Positions 1 to 6,051 of a DNA stretch of 8,159 nucleotides are shown here, piece by piece. The position numbers and the translations under genes were made by a program. Position 1 is the stretch's first letter. Each line of letters opens with the position of its first letter. This stretch comes from an uncultured Macromonas sp. (GTDB lineage: Bacteria; Pseudomonadota; Gammaproteobacteria; Burkholderiales; Burkholderiaceae). The notes below the pieces were generated by a model, which did not search any database, was not told where the DNA came from, and saw nothing but the letters and a program-made list of their open reading frames with translations. The stretch spans positions 1-8,159 of the forward strand of contig CAMLOF010000133.1 in assembly GCA_946481585.1 (NCBI GenBank). The letters run 5' to 3'.

Positions 1-740
1 TCCCGCAACACCTGTTCCCTGACGGTGGCAAACCCATGCGAGGCGCGGTCGCGTGGGTGGGGCAAGGTCACCGGGATGATGCGGCGCACCCGCCCGGGGC
101 GCGGCTCCATCACCACCACGCGGTTGCCTAGGTAGACCGCTTCCTCCACGTCGTGCGTCACCAGGATCATGGTGATGCCCTCTGTGCGCCAGATGCGGTG
201 CAGTTCCTGTTGCAGGTGGGCGCGGGTCATCGCGTCTAGCGCGCCGAAGGGTTCGTCCAGCAGCAGCACATCGGGGCGGTTGACCAGCGCGCGGGCAATG
301 GCCACACGCTGCGACATGCCGCCCGAGAGCTGGTGGGGGTAGGCGGATTCGAATCCTTTGAGTCCCACCAATTCGATGTGCTCGCGCACGGTGGCGGCCT
401 TTTCCTGGGGGCTGAGGGGAGCGTTGAGCAGGCTGAGTGCGATGTTCTTCTCGACCGTGAGCCAGGGAAACAGGCGGTGCTCCTGGAACACGATGCCGCG
501 TTCCAGGCTGGTCCCCACGATGCGCTTGCCGTCCAGCAGGATGTCGCCCTGGTAGTCACCCTCCAGGCCGATGAGCAGGCGCAGCAGCGTGGACTTGCCG
601 CAGCCGCTGGAGCCTACGATGCTGATGAATTCGCCCGGGGCGATGTCGAGGTTGATGTCCTGCAGCACGGGCAAAGGCTTGCCCTTGACCTCGTACTGTT
701 TGTGAAGGTCCTTGATGGAAAGTGTTGCGGCATGTGCCAT
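1..740 (-). CDS. Sulfonate/taurine-type ABC transporter ATP-binding protein (SsuB/TauB family), 3' end missing
   Basis: This is the cytoplasmic ATPase that powers the importer encoded by the two genes upstream. The frame is open from an ATG at 740 to the window edge, giving 246 residues without a stop; the C-terminus lies outside. Every nucleotide-binding-domain motif is visible: Walker A GSSGCGKST at 43-51, Q-loop Gln86 (VFQE), signature LSGGMSQR at 138-145, Walker B VLLLDEP at 158-164, D-loop GALD at 166-169 and switch His196 (VTHD). The segments HRLFPWLTV and THDVEEAVYLGNRVVVM are typical of the nitrate/sulfonate/taurine ATPase subgroup. The ATG follows an AAGGAA ribosome site (748-753) and lies 16 bp past the permease stop, so it is the last visible gene of the operon. 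The exact substrate cannot be read from an ATPase. Confidence 0.93.
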   Translation of the reverse strand, partial: MAHAATLSIKDLHKQYEVKGKPLPVLQDINLDIAPGEFISIVGSSGCGKSTLLRLLIGLEGDYQGDILLDGKRIVGTSLERGIVFQEHRLFPWLTVEKNIALSLLNAPLSPQEKAATVREHIELVGLKGFESAYPHQLSGGMSQRVAIARALVNRPDVLLLDEPFGALDAMTRAHLQQELHRIWRTEGITMILVTHDVEEAVYLGNRVVVMEPRPGRVRRIIPVTLPHPRDRASHGFATVREQVLR

Positions 741-756
741 GTTTGTGTTCCTTGTT

Positions 757-1548
757 TCAGTAGCGCGCCACCGTACGGTCGCGCCATGCCAGCAGGCGTT
801 TTTCCAGGGTGGCCAGCGTCCAGTTCAATACCGCCCCGACCAGCCCGACCACGATGATTCCGAGCAGTACGAGGTCCATCCACAGGTGCTCGCGGCCGTC
901 GATGAGGGTGTTTCCGATGCCCTTGCCCGACGCCATCAGGTATTCGGCGCCCAGAGTGGCCAGCCAGGTGTAGATGAGCGACAGCTGCAGACCTGTGAAT
1001 ATCGAGGGCGCCGCCGCCGGGGCGACCACGCGGCCCAGCAGTTGCCAGGTGCTGAACCCGTGCACACGGGCAACCTCGATGAACTCGCGCGGAACGCCGC
1101 GCAGGCCCTCGCAGGTGTTGAGCACCACAGGGAAGAACGCAGCCAGGGCGATAAAAGCGATCTTGGCGGCGTCGCCCAGGCCAAACCACATCGACAGCAT
1201 CGGTATCCAGGCGAACAGCGAAATCTGCTTGAGCGTGTGGAAAGACGGGCCCAGGAGCCGGTCGAACCAGCGCGAGCCGCCCAGCAGTGCACCGAACACC
1301 AGTCCGGCGCTGGCGCCGATGGCAAACCCCCAGGCATTGCGCCAAAGGCTGGCCGACAGGCTGGTCCATAACTCACCGGTACGCACCTGCAGCACCGCGC
1401 GTTCCCATACCGCCAGCGGCGAAACGAGCAGTGGCGAGTCGGACCAGCCCGCGTTGGCGGCCCAAGCCCAGGCGGCCAGAAGGGCCAGGGGCAGAACCCA
1501 TCCCCGCAACTGGGGGGGCAGGGTGATCTTGTGTGTGTTGGTGGACAT
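757..1548 (-). CDS. ABC transporter permease 1, SsuC/TauC type
   Basis: This is an inner-membrane permease of the sulfonate/taurine/nitrate importer family, about 263 residues, the same size range as E. coli SsuC. It has about six hydrophobic segments, beginning with one near residues 18-33. The cytoplasmic EAA loop that docks on the ATPase is at about 158-185 (EVARVHGFSTWQLL, then VVAPAAAPSIFTG). Two adjacent ATGs are possible, at 1551 and 1548. The second is preferred because AAGGAG at 1556-1561 lies 7 nt from it but only 4 nt from the first. The gene begins 10-13 bp after the stop of permease 2 and is clearly its paralogue; shared features include PLALLA near the N-terminus, NTCxGxxGVP and the EVARV motif. 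The two probably form a heterodimeric membrane channel. Its EAA loop has Ala-Pro where Leu-Pro is usual. Confidence 0.9.
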   Translation of the reverse strand: MSTNTHKITLPPQLRGWVLPLALLAAWAWAANAGWSDSPLLVSPLAVWERAVLQVRTGELWTSLSASLWRNAWGFAIGASAGLVFGALLGGSRWFDRLLGPSFHTLKQISLFAWIPMLSMWFGLGDAAKIAFIALAAFFPVVLNTCEGLRGVPREFIEVARVHGFSTWQLLGRVVAPAAAPSIFTGLQLSLIYTWLATLGAEYLMASGKGIGNTLIDGREHLWMDLVLLGIIVVGLVGAVLNWTLATLEKRLLAWRDRTVARY

Positions 1549-1555
1549 CATGTGT

Positions 1556-1561
1556 CTCCTT
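1556..1561 (-). promoter_or_regulatory. Ribosome binding site of permease 1, adjoining the upstream stop codon
   Basis: AAGGAG on the minus strand directly follows the TGA stop of permease 2 (1562-1564), whose final A extends the run to AAAGGAG. Ribosomes finishing permease 2 would sit on this site, which suggests translational coupling and equal production of the two permease subunits. Spacing is 4 nt to the first ATG and 7 nt to the second, which favours the start at 1548. Confidence 0.7.
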
Positions 1562-2401
1562 TCAGAAACCGCTCTTGCGCCAGCGCAGCAGCCAGTCTTC
1601 GGTGCGCTGCAGCGCCTTGTCCAGCGCCCAGCCCACCATTCCCACGGCCAGCACGGCGGCCAGCACCACGTCCAGTTGGAACAGCTGGCGGCCGTAGACG
1701 ATGAGGAAACCGATGCCCTCGGACGAGGCCAGCAGTTCCACCACCACCAGGGCCAGCCAGGCGTGGGTGAGGCCGTAGCGCACGCCGTTCCAGATGGGGG
1801 CCGTGGCGGCAGGCAGGACCACGCGTGTCAGCAACTGCCAGCGGCTGAAGGCGTAGACCCTGGCGACTTCCACGAAACGGTGCGGCACGCCCTGGATGCC
1901 CTGGCAAGTGTTCACTGCCACCGGCACCAGTGTGGCCTTGGCAATCAGCAGGTATTTCAGTGACTCGTCGATGCCGACCAGCAGCATCAGGAAAGGCAGC
2001 CAGCCGATCGTGGGCACTTGGCTGAAGGCCTTGAACAGCGGATAGACGTAGTCCCGCAAGAGGGGCGACAGACCCATGGCAATGCCCAGCATCAAGCCGC
2101 CGAACAGCCCGATGCTGAAACCCGCGAAGACGCGCACCAGACTGATGTTCAGGTGGGCCCACAGCTCCCCGCTGCCGAGCAGGTCAGAGAACGTGTTCAA
2201 AACCGTGCGGGGCGCAGGCAGCACCTGGTCGGGCACCCAGCCGCGCGTGCTGGCGAGTTGCCAGATGGCCAGCAGTGCCAGCGGCACGGCCCAGGCCCAC
2301 AGCCAGTTCACGCTCCAGTTCAATGGCGGTCGGAAGATGAGCCTTGGCGGCCCGATGCCGTCGGCAGGCAGGGGTGCCGTGAGTGATCGCTGTACGGTCA
2401 T
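1562..2401 (-). CDS. ABC transporter permease 2, SsuC/TauC type
   Basis: This is the second inner-membrane permease of the importer, 279 residues. The N-terminus carries about 30 extra polar, Pro-rich residues before the first membrane segment (about 32-50). The EAA loop is at about 178-208 (EVARVYAFSRWQLL, then VVLPAATAPIWNG); the usual Gly after EAAxxx is Ala184. The frame stays open upstream to 2455, but an ATG there would overlap the end of the binding-protein gene. The ATG at 2401 has GAGG at 2410-2413 with 8-nt spacing and leaves a 31-bp gap, so it was chosen. Two different permease genes differ from the single homodimerising SsuC of E. coli ssu operons. The family call is firm; the substrate is unknown. 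Confidence 0.9.
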   Translation of the reverse strand: MTVQRSLTAPLPADGIGPPRLIFRPPLNWSVNWLWAWAVPLALLAIWQLASTRGWVPDQVLPAPRTVLNTFSDLLGSGELWAHLNISLVRVFAGFSIGLFGGLMLGIAMGLSPLLRDYVYPLFKAFSQVPTIGWLPFLMLLVGIDESLKYLLIAKATLVPVAVNTCQGIQGVPHRFVEVARVYAFSRWQLLTRVVLPAATAPIWNGVRYGLTHAWLALVVVELLASSEGIGFLIVYGRQLFQLDVVLAAVLAVGMVGWALDKALQRTEDWLLRWRKSGF

Positions 2402-2432
2402 GGTGTTTACCTCGCGGTCTTGGCAGGCACGG

Positions 2433-3512
2433 TCAACGCACCAAAGGCTTGCCATCGGCCGCGTAGGCTGGCCAGTAGTTCTCCAGCTTCAGCTCCTTCA
2501 GTGCGGCGTTGAGGAAGCTGCGGTCGAACCAGCTGTCGACCTCGGGAGCCGAGCGCGTGAGCTTGAGCTCCAGGCTCTCGCGGGCGGAGTCCTTGTAGCG
2601 TTCCACCAGGAAGGGGTCCAGCAGCGGCGAGAGCCTCACACGCAGTGGCTGGCCTATGAAGTCCTCGCGCCAGACCTTGTCGGGGTATTCCGTCTTCCCC
2701 CATTTTTCGAACAGCTCAGCGCGCTTTCCTTCGTCGGAATACTTGTGCGCCACCTTCACCAGTGCCGTCACCACGCGTTGCACGGCGGCCGGTTGCTGGC
2801 GCGCGAAATCGTCGCTCACCAGCAACACGGTCTGCCGCGTGTACTTGTACGAGTCCTGCGCGGCAGACCAGACCACCTGTGCCTGCCCCTTGTCGCGCAG
2901 GTCGAACAGGCCCACGTAGTCGAACACCGCATCTACGTCCTTGTTGATGAGTGCCGTTCTGCCGCCGGGCAGATCGAGGTTGATGATCTTCACGTCGCGC
3001 TCGCGGATGCCCTTGTCCTTGAGGGCCCGGATCGCGGCCAGGTGCAGGTTGGTGCCCTTGAACAGAGCCACCTTCTTGCCCTTGAGGTCTTCCAGGCGGC
3101 GGATGTCAGAGCCGGGCTGCACGCCCAGGTACAGACCTGTGCGCACACCGCTGCCCAGCACGATGCGTGTCTTCACGCCGTTGGCGCGGTGCACGATGGA
3201 CGGCAGGTCGCCTTGCCAGGCGAAGTCCAGCTGCTTGTTGACCAGCGCCTCGTTCACGGCCGGGCCGGCGCCTTTGAAGAAGATCCATTCGACGCGCACG
3301 CCGTCTTTCTTGAATTCTTCCTCCAGCACGCCATCGGTATAGGCTTGCGCAGTGGTGGTGCCACCATGGCGGATAGGGTTGGTGCCGACGCCTCCGGTAG
3401 CCACGCCTATGCGTATCGTTTTCAGAGGTTCTGTGTTCTGGGCGAGGGCGGTGCCCGTGACCGACAGGGCCAGCGCCAGGGCAGGCAGTGCAAAGCGTAT
3501 CCAGCGTTTCAT
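2433..3512 (-). CDS. Periplasmic substrate-binding protein of a sulfonate/sulfur-ester type ABC importer
   Basis: This 359-residue secreted protein is the first gene of the leftward operon and should capture the transported compound in the periplasm. A Sec signal peptide is plain: MKRWIR, a hydrophobic core at 7-20, and an ALA/Q cleavage site after residue 24. No lipobox Cys is present, so it is soluble. The mature part resembles the SsuA/TauA/NMT1-like binding proteins: TIRIGVATGG opens the first lobe, followed by VNEALVNKQLDFAWQGDLPSIV, a form of the family's A-L-x-x-G-x-x-D-x-x-x-x-G pattern, and later DLKGKKVALFKGTN. The start at 3512 has GGAG at 3519-3522 with 6-nt spacing; the frame extends to 3728 but would destroy the signal peptide. 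The mature protein has no Met and no Cys in about 335 residues, fitting a protein made during sulfur starvation. The ligand is not identifiable. Confidence 0.9.
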   Translation of the reverse strand: MKRWIRFALPALALALSVTGTALAQNTEPLKTIRIGVATGGVGTNPIRHGGTTTAQAYTDGVLEEEFKKDGVRVEWIFFKGAGPAVNEALVNKQLDFAWQGDLPSIVHRANGVKTRIVLGSGVRTGLYLGVQPGSDIRRLEDLKGKKVALFKGTNLHLAAIRALKDKGIRERDVKIINLDLPGGRTALINKDVDAVFDYVGLFDLRDKGQAQVVWSAAQDSYKYTRQTVLLVSDDFARQQPAAVQRVVTALVKVAHKYSDEGKRAELFEKWGKTEYPDKVWREDFIGQPLRVRLSPLLDPFLVERYKDSARESLELKLTRSAPEVDSWFDRSFLNAALKELKLENYWPAYAADGKPLVR

Positions 3513-3555
3513 TCGTTGCTCCGGTAATGCAGTGGAGAGTGGGTGACAGCGCTTC

Positions 3556-3583
3556 ACTGTAGAGACGGGGCATCCCTCGGCAA
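3556..3583 (-). promoter_or_regulatory. Candidate sigma70 promoter of the ABC importer operon
   Basis: On the minus strand TTGCCG (3578-3583) and TACAGT (3556-3561) are separated by 16 bp. Each matches four of six consensus bases. Transcription would start near 3549, giving a leader of about 37 nt before the ATG at 3512. The match is modest, as expected for an activator-dependent promoter. Confidence 0.3.
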
Positions 3584-3591
3584 ACGAATGA

Positions 3592-3601
3592 ATACCGGTA
3601 T
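3592..3601. promoter_or_regulatory. 10-bp perfect palindrome ATACCGGTAT in the divergent control region
   Basis: ATACCGGTAT is a perfect palindrome, about 10 bp upstream of the candidate -35 box of the importer operon on the minus strand. It overlaps ATGCAT (3600-3605), a second small palindrome. It could be half of an activator site serving the leftward promoter, but a 10-bp palindrome alone is weak evidence. Confidence 0.3.
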
Positions 3602-3621
3602 GCATAGAGCGAAATGTTTTG

Positions 3622-3637
3622 CGCATGTGTACATGCG
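3622..3637. promoter_or_regulatory. Inverted repeat CGCATG-TGTA-CATGCG, candidate operator
   Basis: Two perfect 6-bp arms flank a 4-bp centre. Skipping one mismatch, the arms extend to 9 bp (TTg outside on the left, aAA outside on the right). It sits near the middle of the 240-bp divergent region and its right arm is part of the distal copy of the 16-bp direct repeat. The symmetry fits a dimeric regulator such as a LysR-type protein; the CysB-like regulator at 6052-6978 is the natural candidate. Confidence 0.45.
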
Positions 3638-3646
3638 AAACGCTTC
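3631..3646 (+). repeat. Distal copy of a 16-bp imperfect direct repeat, candidate regulator site
   Basis: ACATGCGAAACGCTTC recurs as ACATGCGGAATGCTTC at 3673-3688 with two mismatches in 16. The start-to-start distance is 42 bp, four turns of the DNA helix, so both copies face the same side. This is the pattern expected of tandem sites for an activator that bends or wraps DNA. Confidence 0.5.
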
Positions 3647-3672
3647 TTCCACCCCTTTTCTGCCGACTATGG

Positions 3673-3688
3673 ACATGCGGAATGCTTC
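3673..3688 (+). repeat. Proximal copy of the 16-bp direct repeat, abutting the -35 box
   Basis: ACATGCGGAATGCTTC ends one base before the candidate -35 hexamer of the oxygenase operon (3690-3695). That is where a LysR-type activator usually places its promoter-proximal subunits to contact RNA polymerase. It pairs with the copy at 3631-3646. Confidence 0.5.
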
Positions 3689-3689
3689 G

Positions 3690-3718
3690 TTGTAAGCGCG
3701 GCACGTGGAACCTAGAGT
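3690..3718 (+). promoter_or_regulatory. Candidate sigma70 promoter of the dioxygenase-monooxygenase operon
   Basis: TTGTAA (3690-3695) and TAGAGT (3713-3718) are separated by exactly 17 bp. Each hexamer matches four of six consensus bases. Transcription would begin near 3725, giving a leader of about 28 nt with GGAG (3742-3745) 7 nt before the ATG at 3753. The weak hexamers and the adjacent repeat suggest an activator-dependent promoter. Confidence 0.45.
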
Positions 3719-3752
3719 GAATGGGCATTCATCAACCCACTGGAGTTCACAC

Positions 3753-4622
3753 ATGTCCAAACTCAACGACATCGGTTTGCCTTACACACGCTTTGGCGTG
3801 GAGCCCTACACGCCCAACATAGGCGCGGTCATTCACGGGCTCGATCTGCGGCAGCCTCTCGACGTTTCCACGCAGGAGGAACTGCGCCGTGCGCTGGCCG
3901 AACACGAGGTCCTCTTCTTTCGCGATCAGCATCTGACACCGCAGCAGCACATCGCCTTCACGCGAACCTTCGGCAGCGTGGCCGAGGTGAAAGCATTCTT
4001 TCCACGCGTCGAAGGCCACCCCGAGATCGAGATAGTCGAGAGCACAGCCGAACGGCCCAAGGCATCCAACAACTGGCATGCCGACATCACCTGGCGTGAG
4101 CAGCCACCGTTGGGCACCAGCCTGTACGCGCAGGTGATTCCTGCCAGTGGCGGAGACACCTTGTGGGCCAGCCTGACCAAAGCCTACGAAAGTCTGCCGT
4201 CGGCCTTGCAGGCCTACCTGGAGACGCTCACCGCCGTGCATACCTGGGAAATCAGCGGCTGGACGGAATACCTGCTCAACAAGGACGCCAGCGGTGAGCA
4301 ATTGCGCGAGGCACGCGCCAAATACCCTCCCGTGGAGCACCCCGTGGTTCGCGTGCACCCCGTGACGGGCAAGAAGATCCTTTACGTCAACTCCACCTTC
4401 ACCAGCCACATCAAGGGCCTGCCTCGTGCGCAGAGCGATGCCCTGCTGACGCAACTGTTCGACCTGGCCAAGGTGCCGGAGTTTCAGGCGCGCCTGCGTT
4501 GGGCACCGGGCGCGCTCGCGGTCTGGGACAACCGTTCAACCCAGCACTACGCCGTGGGCGACTTCTTCCCGCAGCACCGCAAGCTGCACCGCATCACCAT
4601 CACCACCGACCAGGCCTTTTGA
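3753..4622 (+). CDS. TauD/TfdA-family Fe(II)/2-oxoglutarate-dependent dioxygenase
   Basis: This 289-residue cytoplasmic enzyme should use Fe(II), O2 and 2-oxoglutarate to hydroxylate the carbon next to a sulfonate or sulfate group, after which sulfite or sulfate leaves. The metal triad is His109-x-Asp111 (NNWHAD) and His265 (TQHYA). Arg276 and Arg280 lie 11 and 15 residues after the last His, exactly as Arg266 and Arg270 do in E. coli TauD (283 residues). SGGDTLW at 132-138 is also typical of the family. The start at 3753 has GGAG at 7-nt spacing; an in-frame ATG at 3705 would precede the candidate -10 box. Residues that hold taurine in TauD appear changed, so a different substrate, or AtsK-like alkylsulfatase activity, is plausible. 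There is no Cys and no internal Met. The next gene starts 22 bp downstream. Confidence 0.93.
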   Translation: MSKLNDIGLPYTRFGVEPYTPNIGAVIHGLDLRQPLDVSTQEELRRALAEHEVLFFRDQHLTPQQHIAFTRTFGSVAEVKAFFPRVEGHPEIEIVESTAERPKASNNWHADITWREQPPLGTSLYAQVIPASGGDTLWASLTKAYESLPSALQAYLETLTAVHTWEISGWTEYLLNKDASGEQLREARAKYPPVEHPVVRVHPVTGKKILYVNSTFTSHIKGLPRAQSDALLTQLFDLAKVPEFQARLRWAPGALAVWDNRSTQHYAVGDFFPQHRKLHRITITTDQAF

Positions 4623-4644
4623 TTCAGGCGGGAGCATCAACATC

Positions 4645-5997
4645 ATGACTCAACGCAAGTTGCGCCTGGGCGCCTTCATCATGGCCACAGGCCATCACAT
4701 CGCCGCCTGGCGGCATCCTGGCTCGCAGGCAGACGCCGGGGTCAACATCGACCATTACATTGAACTCGCGCAAACGGCAGAACGCGGCTTGTTCGACCAG
4801 GTGTTTGTGGCTGACAGTCCGGGCATCTGGCACCAGGGCACCGAGGAATCGCTCAGCCGCCAGGGCAGGCTGTCGCACTTCGAGCCGGTTACCCTGTGGG
4901 CGGCGCTTTCGGCGGTCACGCGCCATATCGGGTTTGTGGCCACGGCGTCCACCACTTATGAAGACCCGTACCTCTTGGCGCGCAAGTTCGCATCGCTGGA
5001 CCACATCAGCAAAGGGCGTGCGGCCTGGAACGTCGTCACCACCAGTGCCGAGAACGTTCACGGCAACTTTGGGCTCGACCAGCACCCCGACCCCGCAACC
5101 CGTTACCAACGCGCCCACGAGTTTGTGGATGTGGTCAAGGGCTTGTGGGACAGCTTTGACGATGACGCGTTCATCAGGGATCCGGTTTCGGGCCGTTACT
5201 TCGATCCGTCCAAGTTGCACGAACTCAATCACATCGGCAAGTTCCTGCGGGTCAAAGGGCCCCTCAACATCGAGCGGCCTCCGCAGGGCTACCCGGTCAT
5301 CGTGCAAGCAGGTTCTTCCGAGGACGGCAAGGAACTTGCCGCCGCCACCGCTGAAGCGATATTCACCGCCTGGACCAGTCTGCCCGAGGCACAGGCGTTC
5401 TACCGTGACGTGAAGGGGCGCCTGGCCAAGTACGGAAGGCGGCCCGACCAGCTTGTGGTCATGCCAGGCATTTCGCCCGTCATCGGCCGCACCGAGGCCG
5501 AGGCACAGGCCAAGTGGGCAGAACTGCAGGCGCTGATTCATCCCTCCGTGGGCCTTGCAACGCTGGCCCCCTTCTGGCCGGGTGAGGACCTGACGAAATG
5601 GCAGCTCGACGCACCGCCGCCCTACTACCCGGAGCCACCCAAAGGCGTGAACAGCCGTGCTCACGTGGTGATCGAACTGGCCCGCCGTGAGCGCTACACC
5701 GTGCGCCAGCTTTACGAATACCTGGCCGGTGCGCGCGGACACTGGGTGGTCATCGGCACGCCCCAGACGATTGCCGACCGCATGCAGGAGTGGTTCGAAA
5801 ACGGTGCGGCTGACGGCTTCAACGTCATGCCTCCGGTGTTGCCGCAGTCCTTGAACGAATTTGTGGATCTGGTGGTACCGGAGCTGCAGAGGCGCGGCCT
5901 GTTCCGCACCGAGTATGAAGGGCGCACTCTGCGCGAGAACCTCGGGCTGGAGCGGCCGCAAAGCCGGCACGCCGCACGGCAGCCAAAGGTAGCTTGA
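4645..5997 (+). CDS. FMNH2-dependent monooxygenase, NtaA/SnaA/DszA family (bacterial luciferase fold)
   Basis: This 450-residue enzyme has the length and motifs of the nitrilotriacetate monooxygenase/dibenzothiophene-sulfone monooxygenase branch of the luciferase-like flavoproteins, which use FMNH2 from a separate reductase plus O2. It is longer than SsuD (about 380). Recognisable segments are LGAFIMATGHHIAAWRHP (8-25), FDQVFVADSPG (50-60), VTLWAALSAVTRHIGFVATA (82-101), the stretch at 104-133 including YEDPYLLARKFASLDHISKG, RYQRAHEFVDVV (153-164), the phosphate-binding VQAGSSEDGKELAA (220-233) and GTPQTIADRMQEWF (371-384). The ATG at 4645 follows GGGAG (4630-4634), 22 bp after the dioxygenase stop, so the two are co-transcribed. 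No reductase gene follows; SsuE at 7477-8073 is the only one in view. It has four internal Met and no Cys. A role in C-S bond cleavage is inferred from context. Confidence 0.92.
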   Translation: MTQRKLRLGAFIMATGHHIAAWRHPGSQADAGVNIDHYIELAQTAERGLFDQVFVADSPGIWHQGTEESLSRQGRLSHFEPVTLWAALSAVTRHIGFVATASTTYEDPYLLARKFASLDHISKGRAAWNVVTTSAENVHGNFGLDQHPDPATRYQRAHEFVDVVKGLWDSFDDDAFIRDPVSGRYFDPSKLHELNHIGKFLRVKGPLNIERPPQGYPVIVQAGSSEDGKELAAATAEAIFTAWTSLPEAQAFYRDVKGRLAKYGRRPDQLVVMPGISPVIGRTEAEAQAKWAELQALIHPSVGLATLAPFWPGEDLTKWQLDAPPPYYPEPPKGVNSRAHVVIELARRERYTVRQLYEYLAGARGHWVVIGTPQTIADRMQEWFENGAADGFNVMPPVLPQSLNEFVDLVVPELQRRGLFRTEYEGRTLRENLGLERPQSRHAARQPKVA

Positions 5998-6003
5998 TGT
6001 GAA

Positions 6004-6039
6004 GAATGGGTGCGGCATGTGCAATGGCCGCACCCATTC
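6004..6039. terminator. Hairpin between convergent genes, probable bidirectional terminator
   Basis: GAATGGGTGCGGC (6004-6016) and its exact reverse complement (6027-6039) form a perfect 13-bp stem with a 10-nt loop. It fills most of the 54-bp gap between the rightward monooxygenase stop (5997) and the leftward regulator stop (6054). Neither side has a strong T run (TCATCTTCT on plus, TTCTTCACATC on minus), so it may work as a weak terminator on both strands or mainly stabilise the 3' ends. Confidence 0.7.
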
Positions 6040-6051
6040 ATCTTCTGGAGG

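Noticed and set aside
2076..3527. A 483-codon open frame on the plus strand opposite the binding protein and permease 2
   Set aside because: It runs antisense through two well-supported genes, has low-complexity composition and no family motifs, so it is a by-product of GC-biased third positions.
3545..3561. Small inverted repeat ACAG...CTGT and the hexamer CGCTTC near the importer start, considered as a third copy of the 16-bp repeat
   Set aside because: Only 4-bp arms and about 7 of 16 matching positions, not distinguishable from chance.
3684..3697. GCTT/AAGC inverted repeat overlapping the candidate -35 box
   Set aside because: Arms of only four bases with a 6-nt gap; too short to support an operator or hairpin.
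3513..3728. N-terminal extension of the binding protein from an ATG at 3728
   Set aside because: The extension is Arg/His-rich, would bury the signal peptide, and crosses the whole divergent control region; the ATG at 3512 has a proper ribosome site.
4624..6033. A 469-codon open frame on the minus strand opposite the flavin monooxygenase
   Set aside because: Its translation has no recognisable domain and is rich in Arg, Gly and Val as expected of a shadow frame in GC-rich DNA. The plus-strand frame encodes a clear NtaA/DszA-family protein with a ribosome site.
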